Part shown: in pieces, positions 9,548-18,754 of the stretch
Layout: the number at the start of each line of letters is the position of its first letter
Numbering within the stretch: position 1 is the first letter of the stretch
Translations under genes and position numbers: made by a program
The notes under the pieces: generated by a model
What the model was told of the DNA's origin: nothing
Databases searched by the model: none
What the model saw: only the letters and a program-made list of their open reading frames with translations
Assembly (NCBI GenBank): GCA_003427395.1
Contig: BFEA01000139.1
Coordinates: 1,934,261-1,965,621, forward strand
DNA: 31,361 nt
Origin: Chara braunii
Taxonomy: Eukaryota > Streptophyta > Charophyceae > Charales > Characeae
Direction of reading: 5' to 3'

Positions 9548-10084
9548 AAAAGGTCGAACCCCTACGAAAGCTCTTGTGCAAGGGAGTAGAATGACAATGG
9601 ACGAGTGAACAAGAGGATACAATAAGAACGTTAAAAGATGAGTTTAAAGAAGGAGGTGAAGTCCTTGGAGTACCTTACTTCGAAGACGAGGAAAACCGCC
9701 CATTCGTCGTATGAATGGATGAGGGACCTGCCTCTGTTGGTGGAGTCTTAGCTCAAAAGGATCAGACCCGCAATGAGAGGCCCCTCAGATTCGAAAGTAA
9801 AACATTAAACGCCACCGAAAGGAATTACTCATAATTTTAGAAAGAAGTTATAGGAGTCTTACATTGTTTAAATATTATGACATTATATTTACGGGCGAAG
9901 GTTCGTACCGCGGGTCGATCCGACGGCAGTGGCAGCTGTCTTACAAAAAAACTTCTCATTGACAGATCCAACTGTCACCAGATGGCTCATGCATATAAGG
10001 ATTTTTTACTACGTAGTAGAGCGAATATCCGGAGCTAAGAACTCGGTTGCCAATGGTCTCTCGCGAATCCCTCTAGAAGAATAA
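9548..10084 (+). pseudogene. pol: RNase H domain of pol, frameshifted and with stops
   Basis: After a register change near 9545, the sequence continues with KVEPLRKLLCKGVE, then the RT/RNase H connection, a putative first active-site region (MDEGPASVGGVLAQ near 9715) and ERNYS near 9820. Stops occur at TGA 9592, TGA 9712, TAA 9832 and TAG 9838. At least two more register changes occur between 9855 and 9905. The end (VDPTAVAAVLQKNFSLTDPT, then RWLMHIRIFYYVVERISGAK) matches the C-terminal part of gypsy RNase H domains, including an N-S-V-A-N-G-L-S-R terminus. Such a domain removes RNA from the RNA:DNA hybrid. This copy cannot encode an intact enzyme. Confidence 0.75.
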
Positions 10085-11652
10085 GAGATCTAGGGTCGCC
10101 TAGTGGTATCGACAAATTTTTACAAACGGACATAAGCTCCTTAAAAATAGAGCCTGCTGCAGGAGGAACTTCCTCATTTCTTGAAAATTTATACATTGGC
10201 AAATACCATAAGATAGGGCGTTATCTTATAGCGGAAATCGAATTAGATGACAAGCTTAGGAAGGAAGCTCAACAATATTGCCTCAAGGCAGGACACCTCT
10301 TTAAGAGCCCACCTAAAAATGGAATGCCAATGAGAGTGGTCTGTGATGAGGACGAGCGTCGAGAGATAATAACGGAACTTCACGATGGCATCGTCGGGGG
10401 ACATAGAGGAGTAAAAGAAACTTTTGAAAAAATTAAGAACCTCTACTGGTGGGACGGCCTATATAAGGACGTAGAATCATACTGTCTGACATGCATGGAA
10501 TGTCAGAAGAGAGCGGTAGTTAAATATAAAGAACCCTTATTTCCTTCCTATCCCACAGCAATAGGCCAGAAAGTGCATGTAGACCTAGTTAAGATGCCCA
10601 AGGGAGAAGGAGGAATGAATTACATTATGGACATTAGAGACGACTTGACTGGATTCGTGGAGGCATGGCCACTACGTCAAAAAACAGATAAAGCAGTTAG
10701 TGACTATTTGACACAATATATCACTCGCTACGGCTGCGTTGGCAAAATTGTCATGGATAGGGGATCGGAGTTTATGGCTAAGGAAGTTCAAGAATTGCTA
10801 CAAAGAGCGGGAATACGAGTATCGCTATCCACAACATATCATCCTCAAACTAACGCTCCTCTAGAAAGAGGGCACCAGTGTCTTGTCAACGCGCTCGCTA
10901 AATGGCGCGAAGGAAAGGAGAAGAACTGACCAAAATATTTGAGATTCGCCGTCTGGGCAGATAATATTATGGTTCGCTCAAATACAGGATATCCGCCCTA
11001 TACGTTATGGTTTGGACGCCATTGTCCCTTATCTATAGAATTTCATATCGACTCTTGGCAAACGATTGACTGGGAAGAGATCTCCACTAGAGAACAGTTG
11101 CTGGCCGCAAGAATCAAACAAATAGCCGAAACTCGTCAGGATAACATCCTAGACACCATAGAAAAATTAAAGATCCAGAGAGGAAAAGAGAAAGAAAAAT
11201 GGGATAGGAACCTTCGCGTCAGGCAAAAAGGGATACCTACAGGGAGCCTCGTCCTGCTCTATGACTCCTCATTAGAGAGAACATGGACAGAGAAGCTAGC
11301 AAATAGATGGATGGGACCCTATAGAGTCGTCAAAAGACTAGAAGGCGGAGCCTACTTAATAAAGGAATTAGACGACACAAGATGGAAGGAACCGGTGTCT
11401 GGCGCCCGTCTTGAAGTATTTAAAGACCGAACAAAAAATATTCCACGTACGGGAAAAATCAGGCAGACAAATGACGCCCATACGCACCCAGAAAAAGGTA
11501 AAAAGAAGGATGAGTCCTTAGAACAAACCACAGCATCAACCACCTCCGAAGTAGCAGAGTCCTCCAATCGGCATGCATTCAAGCCTGCCGCACAAATCTC
11601 TCCTCGAGAACTAGAATCCTCCAAACAATCTTCAAAAAAGACACAACACTAA
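10081..11652 (+). pseudogene. pol: Integrase of pol, one in-frame stop
   Basis: This is the best-preserved part of pol, in one register from about 10081 to TAA 11650-11652. The N-terminal zinc-binding His residues are at 10381 and 10402, with the Cys pair in CLTCMEC (10483-10503). The catalytic triad is Asp at 10582, Asp at 10756 and Glu at 10864, giving D,D-35-E with the YHPQTN motif between the last two. A GPY module lies near 11314 (WMGPYRVVKRLEGGAYL), and a Lys/Ser-rich tail follows. No chromodomain is visible. The only break is TGA 10927-10929, where gypsy integrases usually have Trp (W-x2-Y-x3-A). The enzyme would insert the cDNA into the host genome. Confidence 0.9.
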
Positions 11653-12015
11653 CTTCTAGGGGTCCGACATATCCAACGCAAACAAACCAACGACATGAAG
11701 TCCGAGATCAAGAAGCTGGCAGCGACAAAAAAAGGAAAAGAGGAAAAAAGCTAAACAAGTCATCAAAAATGCCCTAATAATAGAAAAAACAAAAACCAAC
11801 CACCGCCGGCATGCTAGATGCACTCCACTTGACAAACGATTAGGTGTCAAAACAAAGGTCACTAAGAGAAAGTCAACCAAGAAGGAAAAACAAAAGAAAT
11901 GCATCCGGCCAGGACAGAGAGGATGATTTTGGGTTGATGGGTAGAGATTACGAGTCATTCATCCTTTGCAAACTTTTCTCCCTTCAAATCTCAATACTCG
12001 CTCGCCGAGGACGTC
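11653..12015 (+). other. 3' untranslated spacer between pol and the polypurine tract
   Basis: About 360 bases follow the pol stop. They are A/G-rich, with a short Lys/Arg-rich open frame (11844-12050) that is probably a by-product of composition. No motif of a further retroviral gene such as env is visible. Confidence 0.4.
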
Positions 12016-12032
12016 GAGAATGGGGGGGGGGG
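12016..12032 (+). other. Candidate polypurine tract
   Basis: The sequence GAGAAT followed by eleven G lies immediately upstream of the proposed 3' LTR start. G-rich tracts of this kind prime plus-strand synthesis in plant gypsy elements. The single T interrupts it. The assignment depends on the LTR start proposed at 12037. Confidence 0.5.
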
Positions 12033-12374
12033 CTGCTGTCGGGCGGCTAAAATGCTACGCCGCCTTTTACTTCCTTTCAGAGGGCACGCGACGACAACCC
12101 TACTCGACAGTATTCTACCTGGCCGGGCTTCATCGACCATGAGACGAACCGACACTCGGACCGACGGGGTTATCGATAATTATCAACCATCCGGTGAGAC
12201 GACACGCCGGAGAACGGCGCGGCGATATCATTGCTCGACATTATTTTACGTGGCCAGGACACACCGACCATGAAGCGGACCGACGCTACGAACAAGGGGC
12301 CTACTTTATCCTGTCGGGACTCACCAACCATGGCACGGGCCGACACCATGGGCAAGAGGCCATTGGGCCAGTTG

Positions 12375-12565
12375 AATTCTCTTCCGAAGGGGCGGTCCCG
12401 CCAGGACGCGGGTGAGGGGACCAATTTTCACTTGCGGGGCCCGCCTGGATTCTTCCCTAAGAGCGGTACNAATTCTCTTCCGAAGGGGCGGTCCCGCCAG
12501 GACGCGGGTGAGGGGACCAATTTTCACTTGCGGGGCCCGCCTGGATTCTTCCCTAAGAGCGGTAC
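12375..12565. repeat. Exact 95-bp direct duplication around a single N
   Basis: Bases 12375-12469 and 12471-12565 are identical over 95 positions and separated only by an N at 12470. Identity at this level beside an N suggests two contig ends that overlap but were not merged. A real recent tandem duplication is the alternative. Confidence 0.9.
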
Positions 12566-13142
12566 CGCTGCTACGTGGGGCCCGCCTAGGTCAAGTTGAA
12601 TCATGGGACCAGTTTTCACCTAAGGGGCCGCTTGTTTTTTTCCTTAAGGGTGGTACCGCTGGTGTATGGGGACCGCATAGGCCCGGGCGGGCCTGGGACA
12701 GGCTCGGAAGTAGGTCTGGTACCAAGGCGCTGCAAAGGGCCCGGTTCCCGACAGGAAGGCCGTTTTTAGCGGGGACTTTTCGGGGGCCAATCAGGCCCGA
12801 GCACAGCCTCGGTACCGGGGCGCTGCAAGTCGCTGGCCACCTCGGTGCACCCGAGGCCGGGACACACACTTGTGAGAGGGGCCCGACAGAGTACTTAAGC
12901 TCAACCGGGCCCAGACGCGAGACATTGGGCGCTTCACGAACAGAGTCGCATGGGAACTTCAGGCGCACGTGCGGACAGATGGTGCTCAGGGAGCACGCAC
13001 GGAGAGAGGAGCACACAGACCACGCACGGGCACGGAGCGGCGCGCATCAAAGCGCACCTGCGCGCAAAGGGGGGAGAGCCGCGAGGAAGCCGTGCGCACC
13101 AGCACGCACCCGGGCACGAGCAAGTGAGCTGCGGGGAGGGAC

Positions 13143-13560
13143 CTCGCGCTAGAGAGAGAGAGCCGCGAGTAGGGGCCGCTCGCACCAGCGCACACTCGCG
13201 CCGGAGAGAGAGAGCCGCGGGTAGGGACCGCGCGCACTCGCGCCAGAGAGAGAGATCCGCGGGTAGGGACCGCGCACACCCGCTCGCACTCGCGCCAGAG
13301 GGAGAGATCCGCGGGTAGGGACCGCGCGCAACAGCGCGCACTCGCGCTAGAGAGAGGGCCGCGAGTAGGGACCGCGCGCACCAGCGCGCACTTGCGCCAG
13401 AGAGAGAGAGCCGCGGGTAGGGACCGCGCGCACCAGCGCACACTCGCGTTAGAGAGAGAGAGCCGCGGGTAGGGACTTCGAGCACCGACGCGCACTCGTG
13501 CTAGAGAGAGAGAGTCGCAGGTAGGGACTTCGCGCACCGACGCGCAGTCGCGCAAGGGGG
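13143..13560. repeat. GC-rich tandem array with GAGA runs (about 8 copies)
   Basis: A unit of about 45-57 bp recurs about eight times. Each copy combines GAGAGAGA, CCGCGGGTAGGGA and a GCGCGCACTCGCGC-like segment. Copies vary in length and sequence, so the array is old relative to the LTR comparison. The reverse strand gives long repetitive open frames with no biological signal. Confidence 0.85.
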
Positions 13561-14385
13561 AGAAAGAGTCGCGGAGTAACAGCGTGTAGCAGCGCGCAGT
13601 TGCGCAAGGAGGAGAGAGAGTTGCAGGGCTAGCGCACGCACGCTGTGCCTCTGTGCGGAACGGGGAGACTGCTCGCTGTCACGCGCGCATACCGCACACT
13701 TGTGGGGAGTAGCAGTAACGCTGCACGCAACTGCGCGTGCACTCGCCCACGCCCCGCTGCACGCACACGTGCAAGCAGAGAGCTTGCGGAATAGCATCGG
13801 GCTGTACGGCCGTATCTGCAGTGTGACGATACAGGGGGAGAGTGTGCGCTTTAACGGGCACACCCGATTACGAAGGAACACCGAAGGGGGGCTCGGTCGG
13901 GCGCACCATCAAGGCGGCTCGTTTGGGACACACCCGGCTGAAGGGCAGCGAACGACTACGCGCGTATTCACGAGCTGACGAGATCAGACGCAGACGCTAT
14001 GCCATAGGGCGGACCTCGAGGAGGCTCCGCGCCATCACAGCGAGGGCGACGGTGCACCAGCGGGAACAAACTGGCGGGACTAGTGTGCTACAGCGCACAC
14101 ACTTTCCACACGGCAGACCAGAAAGGAGGGCAGCGGCGATAGCTACGTGTACTAGCGCACACCGCGCTCAGTCAGGATCCGATGCGCAGCCACACGCACG
14201 CCCACGCACACTTACGCGCACGGGGCCTCGTACACACGCGCTAAGGACTGCGCATCCATGGGGATCGAGAGGCACCGCGCTTCACTCTGTGAACCGAGTC
14301 TTTGGGCGCTGCCCGACGCTAGCCAAGATCGCACCTTTCCGGTGCAGTACGGGCAGCAGGTGTGATGACACCTTTGGATCCGGTA

Positions 14386-14900
14386 TTGGATTCGAACGGA
14401 CATTCGTCTGGCGGACGCTCACCGGATGAACCACTTACAGGGTAGACATTCGTCGAGTGGACATGTTGACCGGACGAATATTGACCGAGTGGGCATTTAT
14501 CGGGCAAACACACTTGACCGGAACAGACAGTCCGAAGTGGCCACTTTCACCAAGCGGATGCATTTACCTAGCAGATACTTTCACCGGGCGGATACTTTGA
14601 CCGAGCGAACACCTTTATCGAGAGGAGACATCTACCGGGCGGACATTTACCGGCCGGGTATTTTTCCGAGTAGCTACACTACCGAGTGGTCTTTTTACCT
14701 AGCGAATACATTTGCCTGGCGGATACATTTACCTAGCGGATACATTTACGAAGCGGATATTTTGACCGGGCAATCATTTTTACCGAGCGGATACCTTTTA
14801 CCTAGGGGATACATTTATCGGGCGAACACTTTACCGGGGACACTTCACCGAACGGACACTATACCAAGAGGGCACTTCACCGGAGGAGCACCTTACCGTA
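14386..14900. repeat. Degenerate ~20-23 bp tandem array in the LTR
   Basis: A theme of the form ACATTTACCGGGCGGAT, with ACCGAGCG and ACCTAGCG variants, recurs over about 500 bp at roughly 20-23 bp spacing. Copies differ strongly. No coding potential is assigned. Confidence 0.75.
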
Positions 14901-14911
14901 GGCGAACTTTC

Positions 14912-15190
14912 CGAAGAGGCATTCTACCGGAAGTGCACCTTTTCCGAAGAGGTACGATACGAAGCGGGCCTTCCGAAGAGGTATGATCCGAACTGGGACT
15001 TCCGAAGAGGTATGATCTGAACTGGGCCTTCCGAAGAGGTACGATCTGAACTGGGCCTTCCGAAGAGGTATGATCTGAACTGGGCCTTCCGAAGAGGTAC
15101 AATCTGAACTGGGCCTTCCGAAGAGGTACAATCCGAAGTGGGCCTTCCGAACAGGTACTATCCGAATCGAGCCTTTCTGAAGAGGGACGC
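14912..15190. repeat. 29-bp tandem array in the LTR
   Basis: The motif CCGAAGAGGTAYGATCTGAA starts at 15002, 15031, 15060, 15089 and 15118 with exact 29-bp spacing, and less perfect copies lie on both sides (14944 to about 15176). The array lies in the last 800 bp of the LTR. Confidence 0.92.
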
Positions 15191-15708
15191 CCGAACTAGG
15201 CTTAACGGAGCGATCCACCCTTGGCGGGGCGATTGCACGGGGGTATGGTCACCGTGGATTTGGAGTTCTGGCCTCGATGGGCGAGGGAGGCCACATCAGA
15301 CACCGAGAGCTCGAGCATGGTCCCCTGGGATCGACGGGCGCGGTACAGCCGACACCCAATTGGGAGGAGGATTAGGCGACGGTTGTTGACTAGGTCTGTA
15401 CGGACTCAGACAGACTTTCTAGACACAGGAGCGAGGTGTGCGGCTGAGGCCGGAACGAGTGTTTCCCATCCCATTGTTTTGGACTGAATGAAACTACTTC
15501 TATTATTTTTGCCAGACAGTGTTTCGTGATTTTCTTCCTGCATTGGTCACGGTCGGCTACGGTACTTGTATTTGTTGATGTGGACTGACATGTTTTGTGC
15601 AGGTTACAGGAGCCCCGACCGACCCTCCCGCAGGTGACAGACGCAGCGCGAGGCATAGGGTTCGGACGGCGTGCCGGCAGACCCCTTCTACCGGTCGACA
15701 CCGTGCGT

Positions 15709-15771
15709 CAGCCCAAGGGAATGTGTGTCCAGCCCAAGGGAATGTGTGTCCAGCCCAAGGGAATGTGTGTC
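15709..15771. repeat. Three perfect copies of a 21-bp unit next to the LTR
   Basis: The unit CAGCCCAAGGGAATGTGTGTC starts at 15709, 15730 and 15751 without differences. The array is bracketed by CCGTGCGTCA at 15701-15710 and again at 15775-15784. It starts nine bases after the end of the retroelement, in host flanking DNA. Confidence 0.93.
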
Positions 15772-15813
15772 CAGCCGTGCGTCATTCTAACGCCCTGCCG
15801 GTGTCCATGCCCA

Positions 15814-15897
15814 AGGCTGCAATTGAGTTTCGAACCTGCAACCTCATACCACAATGCGCATTTCCAACCGGTGCTCTAACCACTGAACTATCTGAAC
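15814..15897 (-). ncRNA. tRNA-like (SINE head or tRNA pseudogene)
   Basis: Read on the minus strand, the sequence contains AGTTCAGTGGTTAGAGC, a good D-arm and A box, and later GCAGGTTCGAAACTC, a B-box-like T arm, at normal tRNA spacing. The D stem pairs, but the anticodon and T stems pair poorly, so it is not a functional tRNA. A tRNA-derived SINE is the best reading. Confidence 0.6.
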
Positions 15898-16066
15898 ACA
15901 TTTGAATTAAACCACCAGTATGGTCGTAAATATAAAGCGATACCCCTTAGTGCCAGGCCTTAGCAGCTTTAGATGGCGCCCTTCTTTGGAGGGTGAAGAG
16001 GCACAGATTAGGGGATCTCACAGTTACTGGTCCCATGGTTTTCAGACAGTATCATTGGCTGTGTAT

Positions 16067-16177
16067 GGGACGCTGGACCCGTTTTCCAGCAGGTGACGCT
16101 CCCCACCAATAGATGGAGCCTCTCCCCAGGTGTTAGTGGTGTCTGCTCCTATCACCATCACTAACACCGGTGGAGTC

Positions 16178-16272
<95 letters not shown>

Positions 16273-16276
16273 GAAA

Positions 16277-16311
<35 letters not shown>
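16067..16311 (+). repeat. SINE-like repeat with very long A tract
   Basis: A core from GGGACGCTGGACCCG to the GATGGAGCC box near 16115 recurs at 22630 and 23293. It is followed by 83 A (16182-16264), a run of G, AAAC and a further run of about 42 A. The A tail and multiple copies suggest a retroposon copied by a LINE. Boundaries at the 5' side are not clear; similarity may extend upstream to about 15960. Confidence 0.6.
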
Positions 16312-16314
<3 letters not shown>

Positions 16315-16457
16315 AGTACATCCAGCTATCAGCCGTGGTCCCTTTTTGGAGGCCGCCCGCCGCCGATTCGATTTTTATCTACGGCACTGGGCCTCCGAAG
16401 ATTTTGTAGGCGACGAGTTTTCTTTTCAGCAAGGCTGGGGCTGTGTACTGGCGGTTT
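16311..16457. mobile_element. MITE-like element, family 2, copy a (5' end cut by A tract)
   Basis: It runs from CAGTACATCCAGCTATCAG to CTGTGTACTGGCGGTTT. The end is the inverted complement of the AACCACCAGTAC terminus seen in the next copy. It is about 85% like copy b by eye across CAGCCGTGG, GGAGGCCGCC, CTGGGCCTCCGAA and TTTCTTTTCAGCAAGGCTGG. No coding potential. Confidence 0.7.
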
Positions 16458-16607
16458 CAACCACCAGTACATAGAGCTATCAGCCGTGGGCCATTTTCGG
16501 AGGCCGCCCTCCGCCGATTCAGTTTATCTACGGCGCTGGGCCTCCGAAACTTTCGTACGCGACAAGTTTTCTTTTCAGCAAGGCTGGGCCCGTGTACTGG
16601 CGGTTTA
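16458..16607. mobile_element. MITE-like element, family 2, copy b
   Basis: This copy starts with CAACCACCAGTAC and ends with GTGTACTGGCGGTTTA, a terminal inverted repeat of about 11-13 bp around 125 internal bases. It directly abuts copy a, so the two termini form a palindromic junction. No transposase is present; a non-autonomous DNA transposon is inferred. Confidence 0.72.
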
Positions 16608-16782
16608 AACCGCTACACGAGCCCAAGTTGACGAAGCTACCTTTCAAGGCTCCCGAGCCTGCAACTGCGCCTTTTCAGAGTGGCCTGCTGCTTTTGCTAC
16701 TGGCCCAGGCCCAAATCGAAATGGTGTTACTGCACATACCCGTGAGAGCACTACTTTTGTTTGTGTGAACTGGTGGTTTATC
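16608..16782. mobile_element. Possible MITE-like element, degenerate
   Basis: The stretch starts AACCGCTACACGAG and ends TGAACTGGTGGTTTA, a weak match to the same terminus as its neighbours. The interior does not resemble the other copies. Uncertain. Confidence 0.35.
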
Positions 16783-16837
16783 AGGGCACAGGCAGGCCTG
16801 CACGTCCCGGGAAAGGTTGGGCGCACTGATAATAATA

Positions 16838-17039
16838 AACACACCAGTACCTTTCCCTGCTTGAAAAACAAATATGCGCCGGTTAGTGTGGGTAACTTTT
16901 GACGGGTCGCGGATCAGATCAAGATGGTTGGCACCACCAGCCAAAATGAGGCCCGCACCGGCTCATTTTTTTTTTGGTGCGCAGCGCAGGGTGATTTTAG
17001 GCTCGGCATCTATAGTTGAGAAAGGTACTGGTGGCTTAA
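16838..17039. mobile_element. MITE-like element, family 1, copy a
   Basis: This is about 200 bp, starting ACACCAGTACCTTTC and ending GAAAGGTACTGGTGGCTTAA, a terminal inverted repeat of about 15 bp. A T run followed by GGTGCGCAGCGCAGGGTGAT lies near the end. A second copy is at 23953-24152, 7 kb away. Confidence 0.8.
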
Positions 17040-17203
17040 ACCACCAGTACACGCCTCACATCGGCCGCGGGGGCCGTGTCAGAGGCTGAAAAGCGACGCC
17101 GGCCGCTGATTTCTTTGATTTGACGGCGTGCCGGCGCCGACTTTTTCCGGATAGGCGACGGGTTTCTTTTCAGCGAGGGTGGGGCCGTGTACTGGCGGTT
17201 TTA
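17035..17203. mobile_element. MITE-like element, family 2, copy c (divergent)
   Basis: It starts TTAAACCACCAGTACACGCC and ends GGGGCCGTGTACTGGCGGTT, sharing the 3' CTTTTCAGCGAGGGTGG region with copies a and b. The interior is more GC-rich and divergent. Confidence 0.65.
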
Positions 17204-17640
17204 GCCCATTGAAATCCTATTTACCCCACCTCTCCCCCCCACACCTCCCTCTCTCCCCGCGCACTAACTGACCCACCGCAGTAACTGGAGCGTAAGGCTG
17301 GATGTACCCGCACTTGTCGTCTGACTTCTTTTTTGTGTGGTTATGTACCTGTACTCGTCATCTTACCTTTTCTGTCACAGATTGGAAGAAAGGCGGGATC
17401 ACAAGTGAACGAATCTGCGATGATGGATTGATCAAACACGACGGTAAAAAAAAAAAAAAAAAAAAAGTGGTGTCGGTACATTCGTTGCTACCGCGATGGG
17501 AAAGGACGATTCCTCTTGCAAGCCAGGACTGCCACGGCTTCAATTTTTTGGGCAGTCTGCGAGCGAGCACAGCTTCGGCAGAGTGCGTGCGCAGCTTCGG
17601 CAAGGTCAATATAGCCTACTGGCTTGGTCCCAAGGCTTTT
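17204..17640. other. Gene-less stretch with simple sequence
   Basis: It contains CT-rich sequence, an A run of about 21 (17446-17466) and no supported gene. The open frames present cross the A run and show no family features. Confidence 0.4.
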
Positions 17641-17930
17641 GGGGAGGTTGGGGGGAGGGTGGGGAGGTGTAGATTTTGGTAGATTGCGGGTGCGAGTGGT
17701 CATGTCTGTGGGCTATATATGATAGGGGTATTTTTTTTCTTTAGGTAATGCTCGGTTTTAGGTAAGCGGGTAGGGAAAGAGGGGAGGTTGGGGGTAGGGT
17801 GGGGAGGTGTAGAGGTGTATAGCTTTTGGTAGCTTGCGGGTGCGAGTGGTCATGTGCGTGGGCTATCTATGATAGGGGTAGTACTCTTTATGTCATGCTC
17901 GGTTCTAGGTTAGTGGGTAGGGAAAGAAAA
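17641..17930. repeat. 140-bp tandem duplication
   Basis: Two units start with GGGGAGGTTGGGGG at 17641 and 17781. Both contain GCGGGTGCGAGTGGTCATGT, GTGGGCTAT, ATGATAGGGGTA and GGTAGGGAAAGA. They differ by small indels and substitutions. Confidence 0.85.
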
Positions 17931-18245
17931 AGGACAAAAAAGGTAAAGGTGGGAAGGGTGCAGCGAAGCGCACTTTGTGAAACGACCAGTACCGGTCACT
18001 CCTGGCTATCTCGCACGCATTCACCGGCAACAGGGCCCCGCCGAAAGGGGAAAGGGTTGGCCTACCAGACAGAAATTGCTCACAGCCCCCAATAGGCCTT
18101 GTCCCTGCAACGGGTGGGAACATGAGGGGGGGGGGTAAAATTGCGCTTTCGAAAAAAGAAGCTTGGAGGTACACTCGTCGCGGTTTAAGGGTGAACGTGG
18201 GACATGCGTCCCTTGGGGACAGTGTCAAAACTTAAAAGGGCACTC

Positions 18246-18297
18246 ACACTAGCACTTCCCGGATGTATGTCACACTAGCACTTTCCCGGATGTATGT
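18246..18297. repeat. Tandem pair of ~26-bp units
   Basis: ACTAGCACTT(T)CCCGGATGTATGT occurs twice in succession. It lies at the left edge of the inverted-repeat and N region. Confidence 0.85.
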
Positions 18298-18319
18298 GAC
18301 CACAACTGCGACCGCTCCT

Positions 18320-18740
18320 GGATGCGTCTGACCTCAATTATGTCCAGAGATCACTCAAAAAGACCCTGGTGTCANTANATATGCCCTTAATTGCCATAAT
18401 ATAACCGATTTTTTTTTTATTATTTTTTTTTTTTTGACAATATACCTCGAGATCAGTCAAAAATNCCCTGGNNAAAAAAAAAAAAAAAAAAAAAANANNN
18501 NNNNNNNNNNNNNNNNANAANNNNANNNANAAANAAACTTTCTNTCTGATCTATAAAANACTCAGAGCATACTTACACTAAGACTTTTTCGTCCCGAAAA
18601 GAAAGAGAAAAAGAAAAGAAAAAAGACTTTTTCAACTGATCTGTGGACGTAATTGAGGTCAGATACGACCAGGTCAGGCTGTAATTAAGGTCAGATTCAT
18701 CCAGAAAAGTCATTTTCGGTTATATTATGGGCAAAAATTG
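18320..18740. repeat. Inverted repeat blocks around a low-quality N region
   Basis: The left block 18320-18365 matches the reverse complement of 18624-18670 (TTGAGGTCAGA and GATCTSTGGAC cores). The left segment ending ATAATATAACCGA (18382-18408) reappears inverted at 18716-18740, but in swapped order. Between them are T and A runs and unresolved bases (about 18465-18545). It may be a fold-back or MITE-type element broken by an assembly gap. Confidence 0.6.
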
Positions 18741-18754
18741 CCTGTAGGCCTGTA

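Larger units (their letters stand above)
12037..15700 (+). mobile_element. 3' LTR (about 3.7 kb, start inferred)
   Basis: The 3' end at 15700 is firm because 15537-15700 repeats 1-164. The start is inferred: TGTCG at 12037 pairs as a short terminal inverted repeat with the final CGACA and lies four bases after the polypurine tract. A start at TG 12034 is also possible. The LTR is GC-rich and noncoding, with several tandem arrays: the duplication around an N at 12470, a GAGA-rich array at 13143-13560, a 22-bp-type array at 14386-14900 and a 29-bp array at 14912-15190. LTRs of this size are known in large plant gypsy elements such as Ogre. No convincing TATA box or AATAAA was located. Confidence 0.6.

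Noticed and set aside
1040-10929. Stop-codon reassignment as explanation for in-frame stops
   Set aside because: All three stop codons occur, several register shifts are present, and the TAD3-like gene reads normally with the standard code.
10939-11652. Chromodomain at the integrase C terminus
   Set aside because: A GPY-like module is visible, but the tail after it is Lys/Ser-rich without the aromatic cage pattern.
11653-12015. An env-like third gene after pol
   Set aside because: Only short basic open frames are present; no signal peptide, membrane segment or long frame.
12934-13555. Several 120-190 codon frames on the minus strand (repeats of SLPAALSL type)
   Set aside because: They are translations of the GAGA/CpG tandem array in the LTR.
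13143-15190. Regular repeats as a possible CRISPR array
   Set aside because: Units are contiguous tandem repeats without unique spacers, in a eukaryotic LTR, with no cas genes.
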